A stretch of 5,763 nt of DNA from Actinomycetes bacterium (GTDB lineage Bacteria; Actinomycetota; Acidimicrobiia; Acidimicrobiales; RAAP-2): the NCBI GenBank assembly GCA_021849435.1, contig JAJZSX010000173.1, forward strand, positions 1 to 5,763, written 5' to 3'. Made by a program: the position numbers and the translations under genes. Shown one piece after another: positions 1-5,512 of the stretch (position 1 is its first letter; each line of letters starts with the position of its first letter). The notes under the pieces were generated by a model. That model had not been told where the DNA came from, did not search any database, and saw only the letters and a list, made by a program, of their open reading frames with translations.

Positions 1-686
1 GTGAAGGGCACTCCGAAGTCGCTCATCGTCTCGGCGAAGCTGATGGCGAAGGCGCTGAGCAGCGCCGGCGCAATCATCGGCACGACCGTGCGCAGCGTCG
101 CGGCTCGTCCTGCGCCGTGAATGCGCGCCGCGTCCTCGAACTCCGAACCCAGACCGAGCAGACCGGCCGAGACGACGAAGTAGGCAAAGGGTAATGAGGC
201 GATCGACAGAACGGTGATGATGCCGAAGGGTCCGAGGAACTCCCCGTAGAGCCATGACGTCGACACGCCGAGCGCGGCCGCCGAACCGTAGGGCTGCAGG
301 ACATCCACCCAGCTCAGGGTCATCATCCAGCTCGGTATCAGGAAGAGGAGCCACATCAGAACCGGCCAGAGTCGGCGCCCGTAGACGTTCGTGCGCTGGA
401 CGAGCCAGGCCAGCGTGGTGGCCATCGCCACGGCGAGGGTCGCGACCACGAGCGACACCCACAGCGAATTGACGATCCCTTGGCCGGTGACACCCGACAG
501 TGCCTGAGAGAAGTAGCGCAACGTGAAGTACTGGGGACCCTGGCCAAAGAGCCGTGGGCTCGTAGCGAGCAAGAGGAAACTGCCCACCGGCGCCACGATC
601 AGGAGACCCAGGATGATCCACAACATCGAGCCAGAGAGCGCGAGGCTCGCCCGCCGGTTCGATGTGTGCCCGATCTGAGGTGTCAT
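1..686 (-). CDS. ABC transporter permease, iron(III)/FbpB-type (partial, C-terminus beyond left edge)
   Basis: Inner-membrane permease subunit of a binding-protein-dependent ABC importer. The visible 228 residues start at an ATG (684-686) with a good Shine-Dalgarno AAGGA (695-699) 8 bases upstream. I see hydrophobic helices at about residues 19-41, 73-95, 108-126, 154-176 and 205-224. An EAA-type cytoplasmic loop follows helix four (EDAARIHGAGRAATLR, about 184-199), the site where the ATPase docks. It is followed by SDFGVPF, typical of the FbpB/CysT-like permease family. Family members are often about 500-560 residues with two fused permease halves, so the missing part may be a second half; this cannot be told here. 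The gene lies 83 bases downstream of the solute-binding protein gene, so the two proteins very likely work together. The substrate is not determined by the sequence. An ATPase gene is expected further left. Confidence 0.88.
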   Translation of the reverse strand, partial: MTPQIGHTSNRRASLALSGSMLWIILGLLIVAPVGSFLLLATSPRLFGQGPQYFTLRYFSQALSGVTGQGIVNSLWVSLVVATLAVAMATTLAWLVQRTNVYGRRLWPVLMWLLFLIPSWMMTLSWVDVLQPYGSAAALGVSTSWLYGEFLGPFGIITVLSIASLPFAYFVVSAGLLGLGSEFEDAARIHGAGRAATLRTVVPMIAPALLSAFAISFAETMSDFGVPF

Positions 687-694
687 CACGATCG

Positions 695-699
695 TCCTT
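695..699 (-). promoter_or_regulatory. Ribosome binding site of the permease gene
   Basis: AAGGA on the minus strand, 8 bases before the ATG at 684-686. It supports this start for the permease and lies just downstream of the intercistronic hairpin, so the hairpin does not itself cover it. Confidence 0.6.
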
Positions 700-707
700 G
701 CGTAGGG

Positions 708-737
708 GACGGCACCGCGGCGAACCGCGGTGCCGTC
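708..737 (-). promoter_or_regulatory. Intercistronic hairpin between binding-protein and permease genes
   Basis: A perfect inverted repeat with 13-bp arms (708-720 and 725-737) around a 4-base loop, read as TTCG on the coding strand. Arm sequence on the plus strand is GACGGCACCGCGG. It starts 32 bases after the stop of the solute-binding protein gene and ends 21 bases before the permease start. No T-run follows it on the minus strand, so it is not a standard intrinsic terminator. Hairpins at this place in importer operons often protect the upstream message or lower downstream expression, giving an excess of binding protein over permease. That role is inferred here. Confidence 0.7.
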
Positions 738-769
738 AGGGATGGTTAGCTCGTCGGGGAGGACGCGAT

Positions 770-1852
770 CTAACCGTTGTTGATGTTGTTCGTGAACCAC
801 GAGTTCACGGAGTTCTCGAGCGGACCCCACACGTAGGGGTTGATAGTCAGCATCGGCACCGAGGAGAGGGGCGGGATCACCTTGTTCGCGGGCTTCTCAC
901 CGTTGAGCACGGGCCAGAACAGGGAGTCGCCCTGGGGGTCACCGGTTTGCATCGCGTGCTGGCCCGCGCGGCTCAACAGCCAGTCCACGAACTTCTGGGC
1001 CTCGGCGCGGACGTTCTTGGGCATCAGGCCATCGATGCCGACCACGCCCGGCAGAGCAATCGCCGGCTTGAGGTAGGTCACGTGGATCGAGGGAGAGGCG
1101 CTGAGCTCCTGGCCGTAGCCGGCCGACGACTGGATGATCGCCATCTTGATCGCGTGAGACTGGATTGCACCGAGGGTCGGGCCGTTGGTCGCGTTGATCA
1201 CCAGGCCGTTCGCCTTGAGTTTGGTGAGGAAGGCCTCACCGTCGCGCACCGACGCCGCCGTTGAGCCTTTGGCGTAGTGGCCCAGAAAGTCCATGATGCC
1301 CGCGATCATCGGGTACGTGGGTCCCGACTGGGTCGGGTCGTTCATGCCGAGCATTCCCTTGTATTTGGCCGCGCTCAACTGGGCCCAGGTCTTGGGCAGC
1401 TGGGACTTGGAGATCTGCGCCGAGTCATAGACCAGCGCTCCCGTCGCGGTGAGGCCGGTGGGCACGAAGCTGCCGTCGGCCGGGATGTTGGCTCGGCCCA
1501 CGGCGTTGAAGCTCACCTTGGGCACGATGTGCTTGGCGAGCAGACCCTGTCGGTCGAGTGCGGCGAACGCGGTCGCCCCATCCACCCAGAGCACGCCCCA
1601 CTTCGGATTGTGGCCCTCGGCCTGGATCTGCTGGAGGAGCGGTCCCGTCGAGTTGTCGTTGAGCGTGACGGCGAATCCCGGGTGGGTCGCGTTGAACGCG
1701 TCGACCGCGGCCTTGTCGTAACCTTGGGCCGAGTAGACAACGAGAGTCGGACCGGCTGCGCTCGCCATCGACGTCGGAACGAGCCACGCCGCGCTGGCAG
1801 CGAGAACGGCGGAGGCGAGAACGGCCCGCTTCATGGTGTGGTTAATCTTCAT
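770..1852 (-). CDS. Extracellular solute-binding protein, family 1 (FbpA/AfuA/PhnS-like)
   Basis: Periplasmic or secreted substrate-capture component of an ABC importer, 360 residues, a normal length for the family. Residues 1-32 form a signal peptide (KR near the start, hydrophobic core 10-25, cleavage likely after ASA at 30-32). There is no cysteine and thus no lipobox. The mature protein opens with TLVVYSAQGY, followed by an AEGHNPKWGVLWVDG stretch (about 78-92), the P-x-W-x-x-L-x-x-x-KYKG motif (about 154-165), NDPTQSG, and a C-terminal FVDWLLS-AGQ motif, all typical of iron(III)/2-aminoethylphosphonate-type binding proteins. There is no adjacent Tyr-Tyr pair, which classical ferric-binding FbpA uses, so iron is doubtful. 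Spermidine, phosphonate or another small anion remain possible. The ATG at 1850-1852 has a G-rich AGGGG very close upstream; the next ATG (1834) has no such site. It pairs with the downstream permease gene. Confidence 0.88.
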   Translation of the reverse strand: MKINHTMKRAVLASAVLAASAAWLVPTSMASAAGPTLVVYSAQGYDKAAVDAFNATHPGFAVTLNDNSTGPLLQQIQAEGHNPKWGVLWVDGATAFAALDRQGLLAKHIVPKVSFNAVGRANIPADGSFVPTGLTATGALVYDSAQISKSQLPKTWAQLSAAKYKGMLGMNDPTQSGPTYPMIAGIMDFLGHYAKGSTAASVRDGEAFLTKLKANGLVINATNGPTLGAIQSHAIKMAIIQSSAGYGQELSASPSIHVTYLKPAIALPGVVGIDGLMPKNVRAEAQKFVDWLLSRAGQHAMQTGDPQGDSLFWPVLNGEKPANKVIPPLSSVPMLTINPYVWGPLENSVNSWFTNNINNG

Positions 1853-1955
1853 GGTCCCCTGTTTAAGGTGCGCGTCTTATCTGCGGGTGACCATCACGAC
1901 ACCACCGCGAAAATCCTTCGCGACAGCGGATCAATTTTTTTTCTCGCTGATCGAG
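1853..1955 (-). promoter_or_regulatory. Intergenic spacer, possible promoter region of the ABC importer
   Basis: This 103-bp spacer is the longest non-coding stretch in the window and the natural place for an importer promoter. On the minus strand it begins with an A8 tract followed by TTGATC (1929-1934), which resembles a -35 box or UP element, but no good -10 box lies 16-18 bases further on. A GATAAG about 23 bases before the start codon resembles a -10 box without a clear -35 partner. A small hairpin (CGCGAA/TTCGCG, 1906-1922) sits between them. Neither promoter reading is convincing on sequence alone. Confidence 0.3.
1906..1922. repeat. Short inverted repeat in the spacer
   Basis: Arms CGCGAA (1906-1911) and TTCGCG (1917-1922) form a perfect 6-bp stem around a 5-base loop. 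No T-run follows on the minus strand, so termination of the electron-transfer operon here is not supported. It could be an operator for a dimeric repressor of the importer or simply chance. Confidence 0.35.
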
Positions 1956-2525
1956 TCAGTGATCCGTCGAGGTGGGACCCTGTTGGACGCGCACGACCAG
2001 CGCGAGCAACGTGATCCACACGCCGATCACCAGAGCGAGCAGCACGACCACCACCCACCGACCGATGAGACCATCGGGCCGCAGGCTCTGAACCGGTCCC
2101 GCGAAGGGGTCGGTCTGTGCGGCGGTCACCGTCAGCGCCGCGGTGGCCAGCACGGCCCCGGTCGCGTCAGTCGCCGTCGCCGCGAATCGCTGGGTTCCCG
2201 GCCACGTCGGCTGGTAGACGATCGTCGCGACGCCCGACGCGTTGGTACTCGCCGAACCCACGAGCAGCTCGGGCGCTCCCGAAAACTCCTCGAGGTGGAC
2301 GTAGAACTTGACCGTGGCTCCAGCCAGTGGAGCCAAGCCCACGCCGTCGACCCGAGCAGAGAGTTGGACACCCGCTCCCGACGACGGGGCACTCGAGGAC
2401 AGCGCGAGGGTGGCGTTCATTGCCGCGGCCGCGGGCAGCGCGGCCGCGGCAATGACAAAGAGCGCGACTCCACCGAGAGCGCTCAATGCGCCTCGCACTC
2501 GAGACTGACACGATCGCGTCGTCAT
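1956..2525 (-). CDS. Membrane-anchored Ig-like domain protein, accessory subunit of the electron-transfer operon
   Basis: 189 residues with three parts: an N-terminal export signal or signal anchor (about 12-35, Ala-rich, ending in PAAAA), one bacterial Ig-like (Big/invasin-type) beta domain (about 38-134, with GATVKFYV, STNASGVATIVYQPTWPGTQRFAATATD), and a single C-terminal transmembrane helix (about 157-180) followed by a short cytoplasmic tail. The Ig domain should therefore face the outside, the same side as the Fe-S protein and cupredoxins. Its ATG (2523-2525) overlaps the stop of the NrfD-type gene as ATGA, with a strong GGAGG (2533-2537) 7 bases upstream, which implies translational coupling and a role with that complex. 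I do not recognise a named family. A structural or assembly role is an inference. The signal-peptide region contains a very long perfect hairpin. Confidence 0.82.
   Translation of the reverse strand: MTTRSCQSRVRGALSALGGVALFVIAAAALPAAAAMNATLALSSSAPSSGAGVQLSARVDGVGLAPLAGATVKFYVHLEEFSGAPELLVGSASTNASGVATIVYQPTWPGTQRFAATATDATGAVLATAALTVTAAQTDPFAGPVQSLRPDGLIGRWVVVVLLALVIGVWITLLALVVRVQQGPTSTDH
2417..2455. repeat. 17-bp perfect inverted repeat inside the Ig-like gene
   Basis: Arms at 2417-2433 and 2439-2455 are perfect complements around a 5-base loop (GGCAG on the plus strand). The arms contain nested CCGCGG and GCGGCCGC palindromes but extend beyond them into TCATTG/CAATGA. They fall on codons 24-37, the Ala-rich end of the signal sequence. 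In the transcript this would be a very stable hairpin about 70 bases after the start codon. Confidence 0.8.
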
Positions 2526-3922
2526 ACGCTCGCCTCCAGGTTGGCTTCATGGCCGACTCCGTCGATCTCCTCCATCTCGGCCATCGGCAGGATGGGTACG
2601 AATCGGAACACGACGAGCAACAACAAAGGAATCGCCGCGGTGGCAGCCACGGTGATCGAGATCGGCACCCACGTGAAGTGGTACGTGCCCCAATTGCCCG
2701 CCAGCACACCGGAACCCTTGAGCGGCGAGTTGACCAGCGGCTCCGTCGCGGGAGGAATCACGATGACCAGTCGCTTAATCCACAGCGCCAGGACCACGAG
2801 GGTCGAGGCGACGACGACGCCCGTCGTGGTGCGCAGGCGACGGACGGCCATGACGACCAGCGGAATCACCCCACCGGCGAAGAAGTAGATCCAGAACGGG
2901 ATCGCGTAGCGCCCCGCGACGATCTGATACACCCACGCCGACGCGCCTGTCGTCCCGGAGTAACCGTCGATGAGGTATTCGGTGAACGTGAGATACAGGT
3001 ACGCGGCGCCGAAGGCGATCATCACGAAGCCCAGACGCACGAAGTGCCGGGAGGAGATGTAGGCCTCGAGGTGAAAGAGCCGGCGCGCCGCGGCGACCGT
3101 GAGAACGACCAACGCCACACCCGAGTACAGCGCGGCGATGACGAAGTACACCGGCAGGATCGTCTCCATGTAGCCGGCGCGCGAAGACGAGGCGAACGCG
3201 AAGGAGAGCACCGAGTGCACCGACACGGCCATGGGGATGATCATGATCGCAATCAGCCCGATGGCGCCGTTGAGTCGACGTCTCTCGGCGGGCGTGCTGG
3301 CGTAGCGTCCCACAAGAATCCGGTAGAGGGACTTGCGTACCCGCACGCGCTTGCTCGCCGGTTCGCCCTCGAAGCGATCAAGCGCGATCACCGCGTCGGG
3401 GATCAGCGGCAAATAGAAGAACACGGCCGTCGCGAGCAGGTAGGTACTGACCGCGAAAAAGTCCCAGAGGATCGGCGACGTGAGATTCCAGTACGTCGGC
3501 CAGACGAGCTCCCAGACCTTGCTCGGATTACCGAGGTGCGGAATGATGAACGCCATACCGATAGGCAGAGTTACGAGGGCCGTGGCCTCGGCGATGCGAG
3601 TCAGTGGTGCGCGCCACTCGGCGTGGGTCAGTCGAAGGACTGCCGAGACGACGGCTCCGCCGTAACTCACCCCGATGAATGCGACCAGGTTCGCCTCGTA
3701 GATCGTCCAAAAGGCGCCGTCGTTGTATCCCGAAACGCCCAGACCGTGCGCCACCTGATAGACCCACGCGACCACGCCCAGCACCACGATGATTCCGAGG
3801 GTCACCACGGCGGGCCACCACCAACTCGGGGTCTCGAGCACCGGTCGCATCGCGGTGGCGCGCAGGTGCGCACCGGGTGACGTCACCGTGGTGTGCGAGG
3901 GGGAATTGAGAACTTCAGTCAT
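2522..3922 (-). CDS. NrfD/PsrC-family integral membrane subunit, ActC-like
   Basis: Quinone-interacting membrane subunit, 466 residues, with about ten hydrophobic helices (roughly 36-56, 72-97, 112-128, 148-174, 218-240, 255-280, 293-313, 340-360, 367-389, 417-440). The segment around 71-112 (FWTIYEANLVAFIGVSYGG, then RLTHAEWRAPLTRIAEA), SPILWDFFAVSTYLL (149-163) followed by a LIPD motif, VHSVLSFAFA (235-244) and ETILPVYFVIAALYSG (253-268) closely resemble ActC of Alternative Complex III as I remember it, more than short NrfD proteins. Family members hold a quinol site near the outer face and pass electrons to a ferredoxin-type partner. The ATG at 3920-3922 has AGGAG (3930-3934) 7 bases upstream and lies 16 bases after the Fe-S gene stop. 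The stop overlaps the Ig-like gene start. No heme-binding motif is apparent. Assignment to the superfamily is firm; the ActC subtype is probable. Confidence 0.92.
   Translation of the reverse strand: MTEVLNSPSHTTVTSPGAHLRATAMRPVLETPSWWWPAVVTLGIIVVLGVVAWVYQVAHGLGVSGYNDGAFWTIYEANLVAFIGVSYGGAVVSAVLRLTHAEWRAPLTRIAEATALVTLPIGMAFIIPHLGNPSKVWELVWPTYWNLTSPILWDFFAVSTYLLATAVFFYLPLIPDAVIALDRFEGEPASKRVRVRKSLYRILVGRYASTPAERRRLNGAIGLIAIMIIPMAVSVHSVLSFAFASSSRAGYMETILPVYFVIAALYSGVALVVLTVAAARRLFHLEAYISSRHFVRLGFVMIAFGAAYLYLTFTEYLIDGYSGTTGASAWVYQIVAGRYAIPFWIYFFAGGVIPLVVMAVRRLRTTTGVVVASTLVVLALWIKRLVIVIPPATEPLVNSPLKGSGVLAGNWGTYHFTWVPISITVAATAAIPLLLLVVFRFVPILPMAEMEEIDGVGHEANLEASV
2533..2537 (-). promoter_or_regulatory. 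Ribosome binding site of the Ig-like gene, within the NrfD-type gene
   Basis: GGAGG on the minus strand, 7 bases before the ATG at 2523-2525 and inside the last codons of the upstream gene. It fixes the ATGA-overlap start. Confidence 0.75.
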
Positions 3923-3929
3923 CGCTACT

Positions 3930-3934
3930 CTCCT
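3930..3934 (-). promoter_or_regulatory. Ribosome binding site of the NrfD-type gene
   Basis: AGGAG on the minus strand, 7 bases before the ATG at 3920-3922, in the 16-base gap after the Fe-S gene. It supports that start. Confidence 0.7.
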
Positions 3935-3938
3935 GGCG

Positions 3939-4778
3939 CTAGGACGCGCTCGCGTTGTTGTTCAGGTCCTGGCCGTGGCCGGGGATGTAGTACACCCGCG
4001 GGTGCGTGCCGTACTCTTCCTTGAAGACGACGGCGTCGTTCTCGGCGAGGAACGTGGAGATCTTCTCCGTGGCGCCCATGCCATTCACAGCCACGTCCGA
4101 CGTGAGATCGCCGAAGTACAGGACGCCCATCGGGCAGTTCACCACGCACTCGGGCAGCTGGCCCGTAGGCAGCATCGCCGCGCAGTCAACGCACTTGCCC
4201 ACGGTGCCCTTCACCTGGGGTACGGGCCACTCGGGCTCTTGGGCGAAGGGCTGGCGCGGAGCCGGGACCGGGTCCGTCCAGTTGAAGTAACGCGCGTCGT
4301 AGGGACACGCGTTCATGCAGATGCGCGTACCGATGCACTTGTGCTGATCGACGAGGACCAAACCTTCGGGAGTGCGGAAGTTGGCGCCCACGGGACAGAC
4401 CGGGACGCACGCGGGATCTTCACACATCATGCAGGGCCGCGGCATGAAGTAGTCCTCTCCCGCTGCGTTTTGCATGGTGTAGACGTTCATCCACGTCTGG
4501 TCCTCGTGCAGGTAGTGCGCAGTCTGACACGCGGTGGTGCAGAGCTTGCAGCCATTGCACAGCCGCAGGTCGATGATCATGCACCACTGCTTGGTGGGTC
4601 CGGTAGGCGTCGTAGTGGAAGTCTGGGTCGCAGCGGCGACCGTCTCGGCCACTACCCCCATGACACCGAGCCCGATGCCGCCGATTGCGGCCGCGCGCAA
4701 GAAGCCTCGTCGACCGATCGTCACCTTCTCGTGGCTCGCCTTTTCGCTGGTCGCGAGGGATCCGTCGGATTCACTCAT
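3939..4778 (-). CDS. Tat-exported ferredoxin-type Fe-S subunit (ActB/NrfC/PsrB-like)
   Basis: 279-residue electron-relay subunit. A twin-arginine signal (GRRGFLRAA, RR at 23-24, then a hydrophobic stretch 29-50) places it folded on the outer face of the membrane. Four cluster motifs follow: C74-x2-C77-x2-C80-x3-C84; C116-x2-C119-x4-C124-x3-C128; C148-x2-T151-x2-C154-x3-C158; and C196-x2-C199-x11-C211-x3-C215. The third has Thr for the second Cys (CIGTRICMNACP), which suggests a [3Fe-4S] cluster, as in ActB-type and some related subunits. The start is the ATG at 4776-4778, which overlaps the cupredoxin stop as TGATG, has AAGGTG 8 bases upstream, and puts the Tat motif near residue 23. The longer open frame from 4877 would add 33 unlikely residues. 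The next gene is its probable membrane partner. Confidence 0.93.
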   Translation of the reverse strand: MSESDGSLATSEKASHEKVTIGRRGFLRAAAIGGIGLGVMGVVAETVAAATQTSTTTPTGPTKQWCMIIDLRLCNGCKLCTTACQTAHYLHEDQTWMNVYTMQNAAGEDYFMPRPCMMCEDPACVPVCPVGANFRTPEGLVLVDQHKCIGTRICMNACPYDARYFNWTDPVPAPRQPFAQEPEWPVPQVKGTVGKCVDCAAMLPTGQLPECVVNCPMGVLYFGDLTSDVAVNGMGATEKISTFLAENDAVVFKEEYGTHPRVYYIPGHGQDLNNNASAS

Positions 4779-5512
4779 CACGCAATCACCTTGATCTTTC
4801 CTTCCATCCACTTCATCGTCGACATGGCCCCGCCCATGCCATTGGTGCCGGCGCCACACGGCGCGTAGCACTGCCACGTAAAGGTTCCGGTCTTAGTGGG
4901 CACAAACGACGCGACCACGGTCACCGACTTGCCCGTGGGTGCGACGGGAATCGGCATGTTGAACGGAAGTCCCACGATGGTGAAGGTGTGGGCGACGTTG
5001 GTGTCAGGAATCGAAGAAAGCGCCCGCCCTGCGACCAACTCTTGTCCCGTCGACGATCCAACGACCTTGTCGTACATCATCTGGGCGCCCATCAGTGGCG
5101 CCGTCCCGTCGTCGAAGTTGACGATCTTGACGGTGACGCGCTCGTTGACGTGCACCGTCCACTGCGGATTCGTGAACTGCGGTTGGTCGCCGGTACCGGG
5201 CAAGTTGCCCGTCGTCAGGATCTTCATGACCTCGGTGACGTGGCCGTGCACGGCCGGCGCGCTCGGCGTTCTTGAACGAGTTAACCCAACGACCCCTGAC
5301 GCGATGCCCGCAACGAGGGCGACCGTCACCGCGAGGCCGACCAGGATTGCGACCAGCGACACCGCAACCACCACGCTGTTGCGTGCCGCCCGAACAGGTC
5401 GACGCCAGCTCAGACGACCAAGTCGTGCGAGCGGGTCGGCGGCGCCGAGCCGCGCGAGCGGGTCGGCACCAGGGCTCGACCCGCTCGCGCCAGTGGCTCG
5501 GCGAGGACTCAC
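4778..5512 (-). CDS. Membrane-anchored cupredoxin-like protein with altered copper-site motif
   Basis: 244 residues. The N-terminal 45 are Arg/Pro/Gly-rich and carry a tandem 9-residue repeat (DPLARLGAA, DPLARLGRL), presumably cytoplasmic. One transmembrane helix (about 46-76) then anchors a cupredoxin-type beta domain (about 90-244) outside. Candidate metal ligands are H175 (AHTFTI), C215 and C219 (CYAPCG), and M226/M230. The order resembles CuA of oxidase subunit II (C-x3-C, Met 11 after the first Cys) and also rusticyanin (C-x2-P), but the His expected after the cysteines is absent (Thr/Gly). It may be a membrane-bound electron carrier for the Fe-S/NrfD pair; whether it binds copper is unproven. 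The start is GTG (5510-5512), overlapping the upstream stop as GTGA, with AAAGG (5520-5524) 7 bases upstream. It is about 73% identical over the last 70 residues to the protein upstream. Confidence 0.85.
   Translation of the reverse strand: MSPRRATGASGSSPGADPLARLGAADPLARLGRLSWRRPVRAARNSVVVAVSLVAILVGLAVTVALVAGIASGVVGLTRSRTPSAPAVHGHVTEVMKILTTGNLPGTGDQPQFTNPQWTVHVNERVTVKIVNFDDGTAPLMGAQMMYDKVVGSSTGQELVAGRALSSIPDTNVAHTFTIVGLPFNMPIPVAPTGKSVTVVASFVPTKTGTFTWQCYAPCGAGTNGMGGAMSTMKWMEGKIKVIA
4781..4990 (-). repeat. Diverged tandem duplication, copy A (cupredoxin core)
   Basis: This stretch encodes the last 70 residues of the anchored cupredoxin and is homologous to 5512-5721, the same part of the upstream paralog: 51 of 70 residues identical by my alignment. 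The DNA includes a 20-bp exact match (4941-4960 and 5672-5691). It indicates tandem gene duplication followed by divergence. Confidence 0.8.
4787..4792 (-). promoter_or_regulatory. Ribosome binding site deciding the Fe-S subunit start
   Basis: AAGGTG on the minus strand, 8 bases before the ATG at 4776-4778 and inside the end of the cupredoxin gene. It favours that ATG over the longer open frame. Confidence 0.6.
5427..5467. repeat. 27-bp tandem repeat in the cupredoxin N-terminal region
   Basis: The 14-mer GCGAGCGGGTCGGC occurs at 5427-5440 and again at 5454-5467, a period of 27 bp or nine codons. It gives the two DPLARLG peptides. A third copy of the core lies inverted at 5478-5488. Confidence 0.7.
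5452..5490. repeat. 14-bp perfect inverted repeat near the cupredoxin start
   Basis: Arms 5452-5465 and 5477-5490 are perfect complements around an 11-base loop. They cover codons 8-21, just after the GTG start, so the transcript would hold a strong hairpin at the beginning of this gene. One arm is the second copy of the 27-bp tandem repeat. Confidence 0.75.

Noticed and set aside
1906..1922. Intrinsic terminator of the electron-transfer operon
   Set aside because: The stem is only 6 bp and no T-run follows on the transcribed strand; the A8/T8 tract is on the wrong side for minus-strand termination.
662..2014. Plus-strand open frames opposite the binding-protein gene
   Set aside because: Composition typical of antisense shadows; the minus-strand product has signal peptide and family motifs.
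2417..2455. Mobile-element inverted repeat or CRISPR-like unit
   Set aside because: It is a single copy in frame within a gene, with no transposase, target duplication or second copy.
1833..2888. Plus-strand open frame across the Ig-like gene and spacer
   Set aside because: Low-complexity Arg-rich product, no motif, antisense to a well-supported gene pair.
2486..3880. Long plus-strand open frame (464 codons) opposite the NrfD-type gene
   Set aside because: Its product is Arg/His/Asp-rich without hydrophobic or domain structure, the usual antisense shadow of a GC-rich membrane-protein gene.
3789..4868. Plus-strand open frame opposite the Fe-S gene
   Set aside because: The minus strand carries four clear Fe-S motifs here; the plus product shows no recognisable domain and overlaps two genes.
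4779..4877. Longer N-terminus for the Fe-S protein starting at 4877
   Set aside because: It would overlap the cupredoxin gene by 100 bases and bury the Tat signal; the start at 4778 has a ribosome site and TGATG overlap.
4778..5512. Assignment as a normal cytochrome oxidase subunit II with CuA
   Set aside because: The second His of the CuA site is absent, there is only one membrane helix, and no oxidase subunit I gene is in the window.
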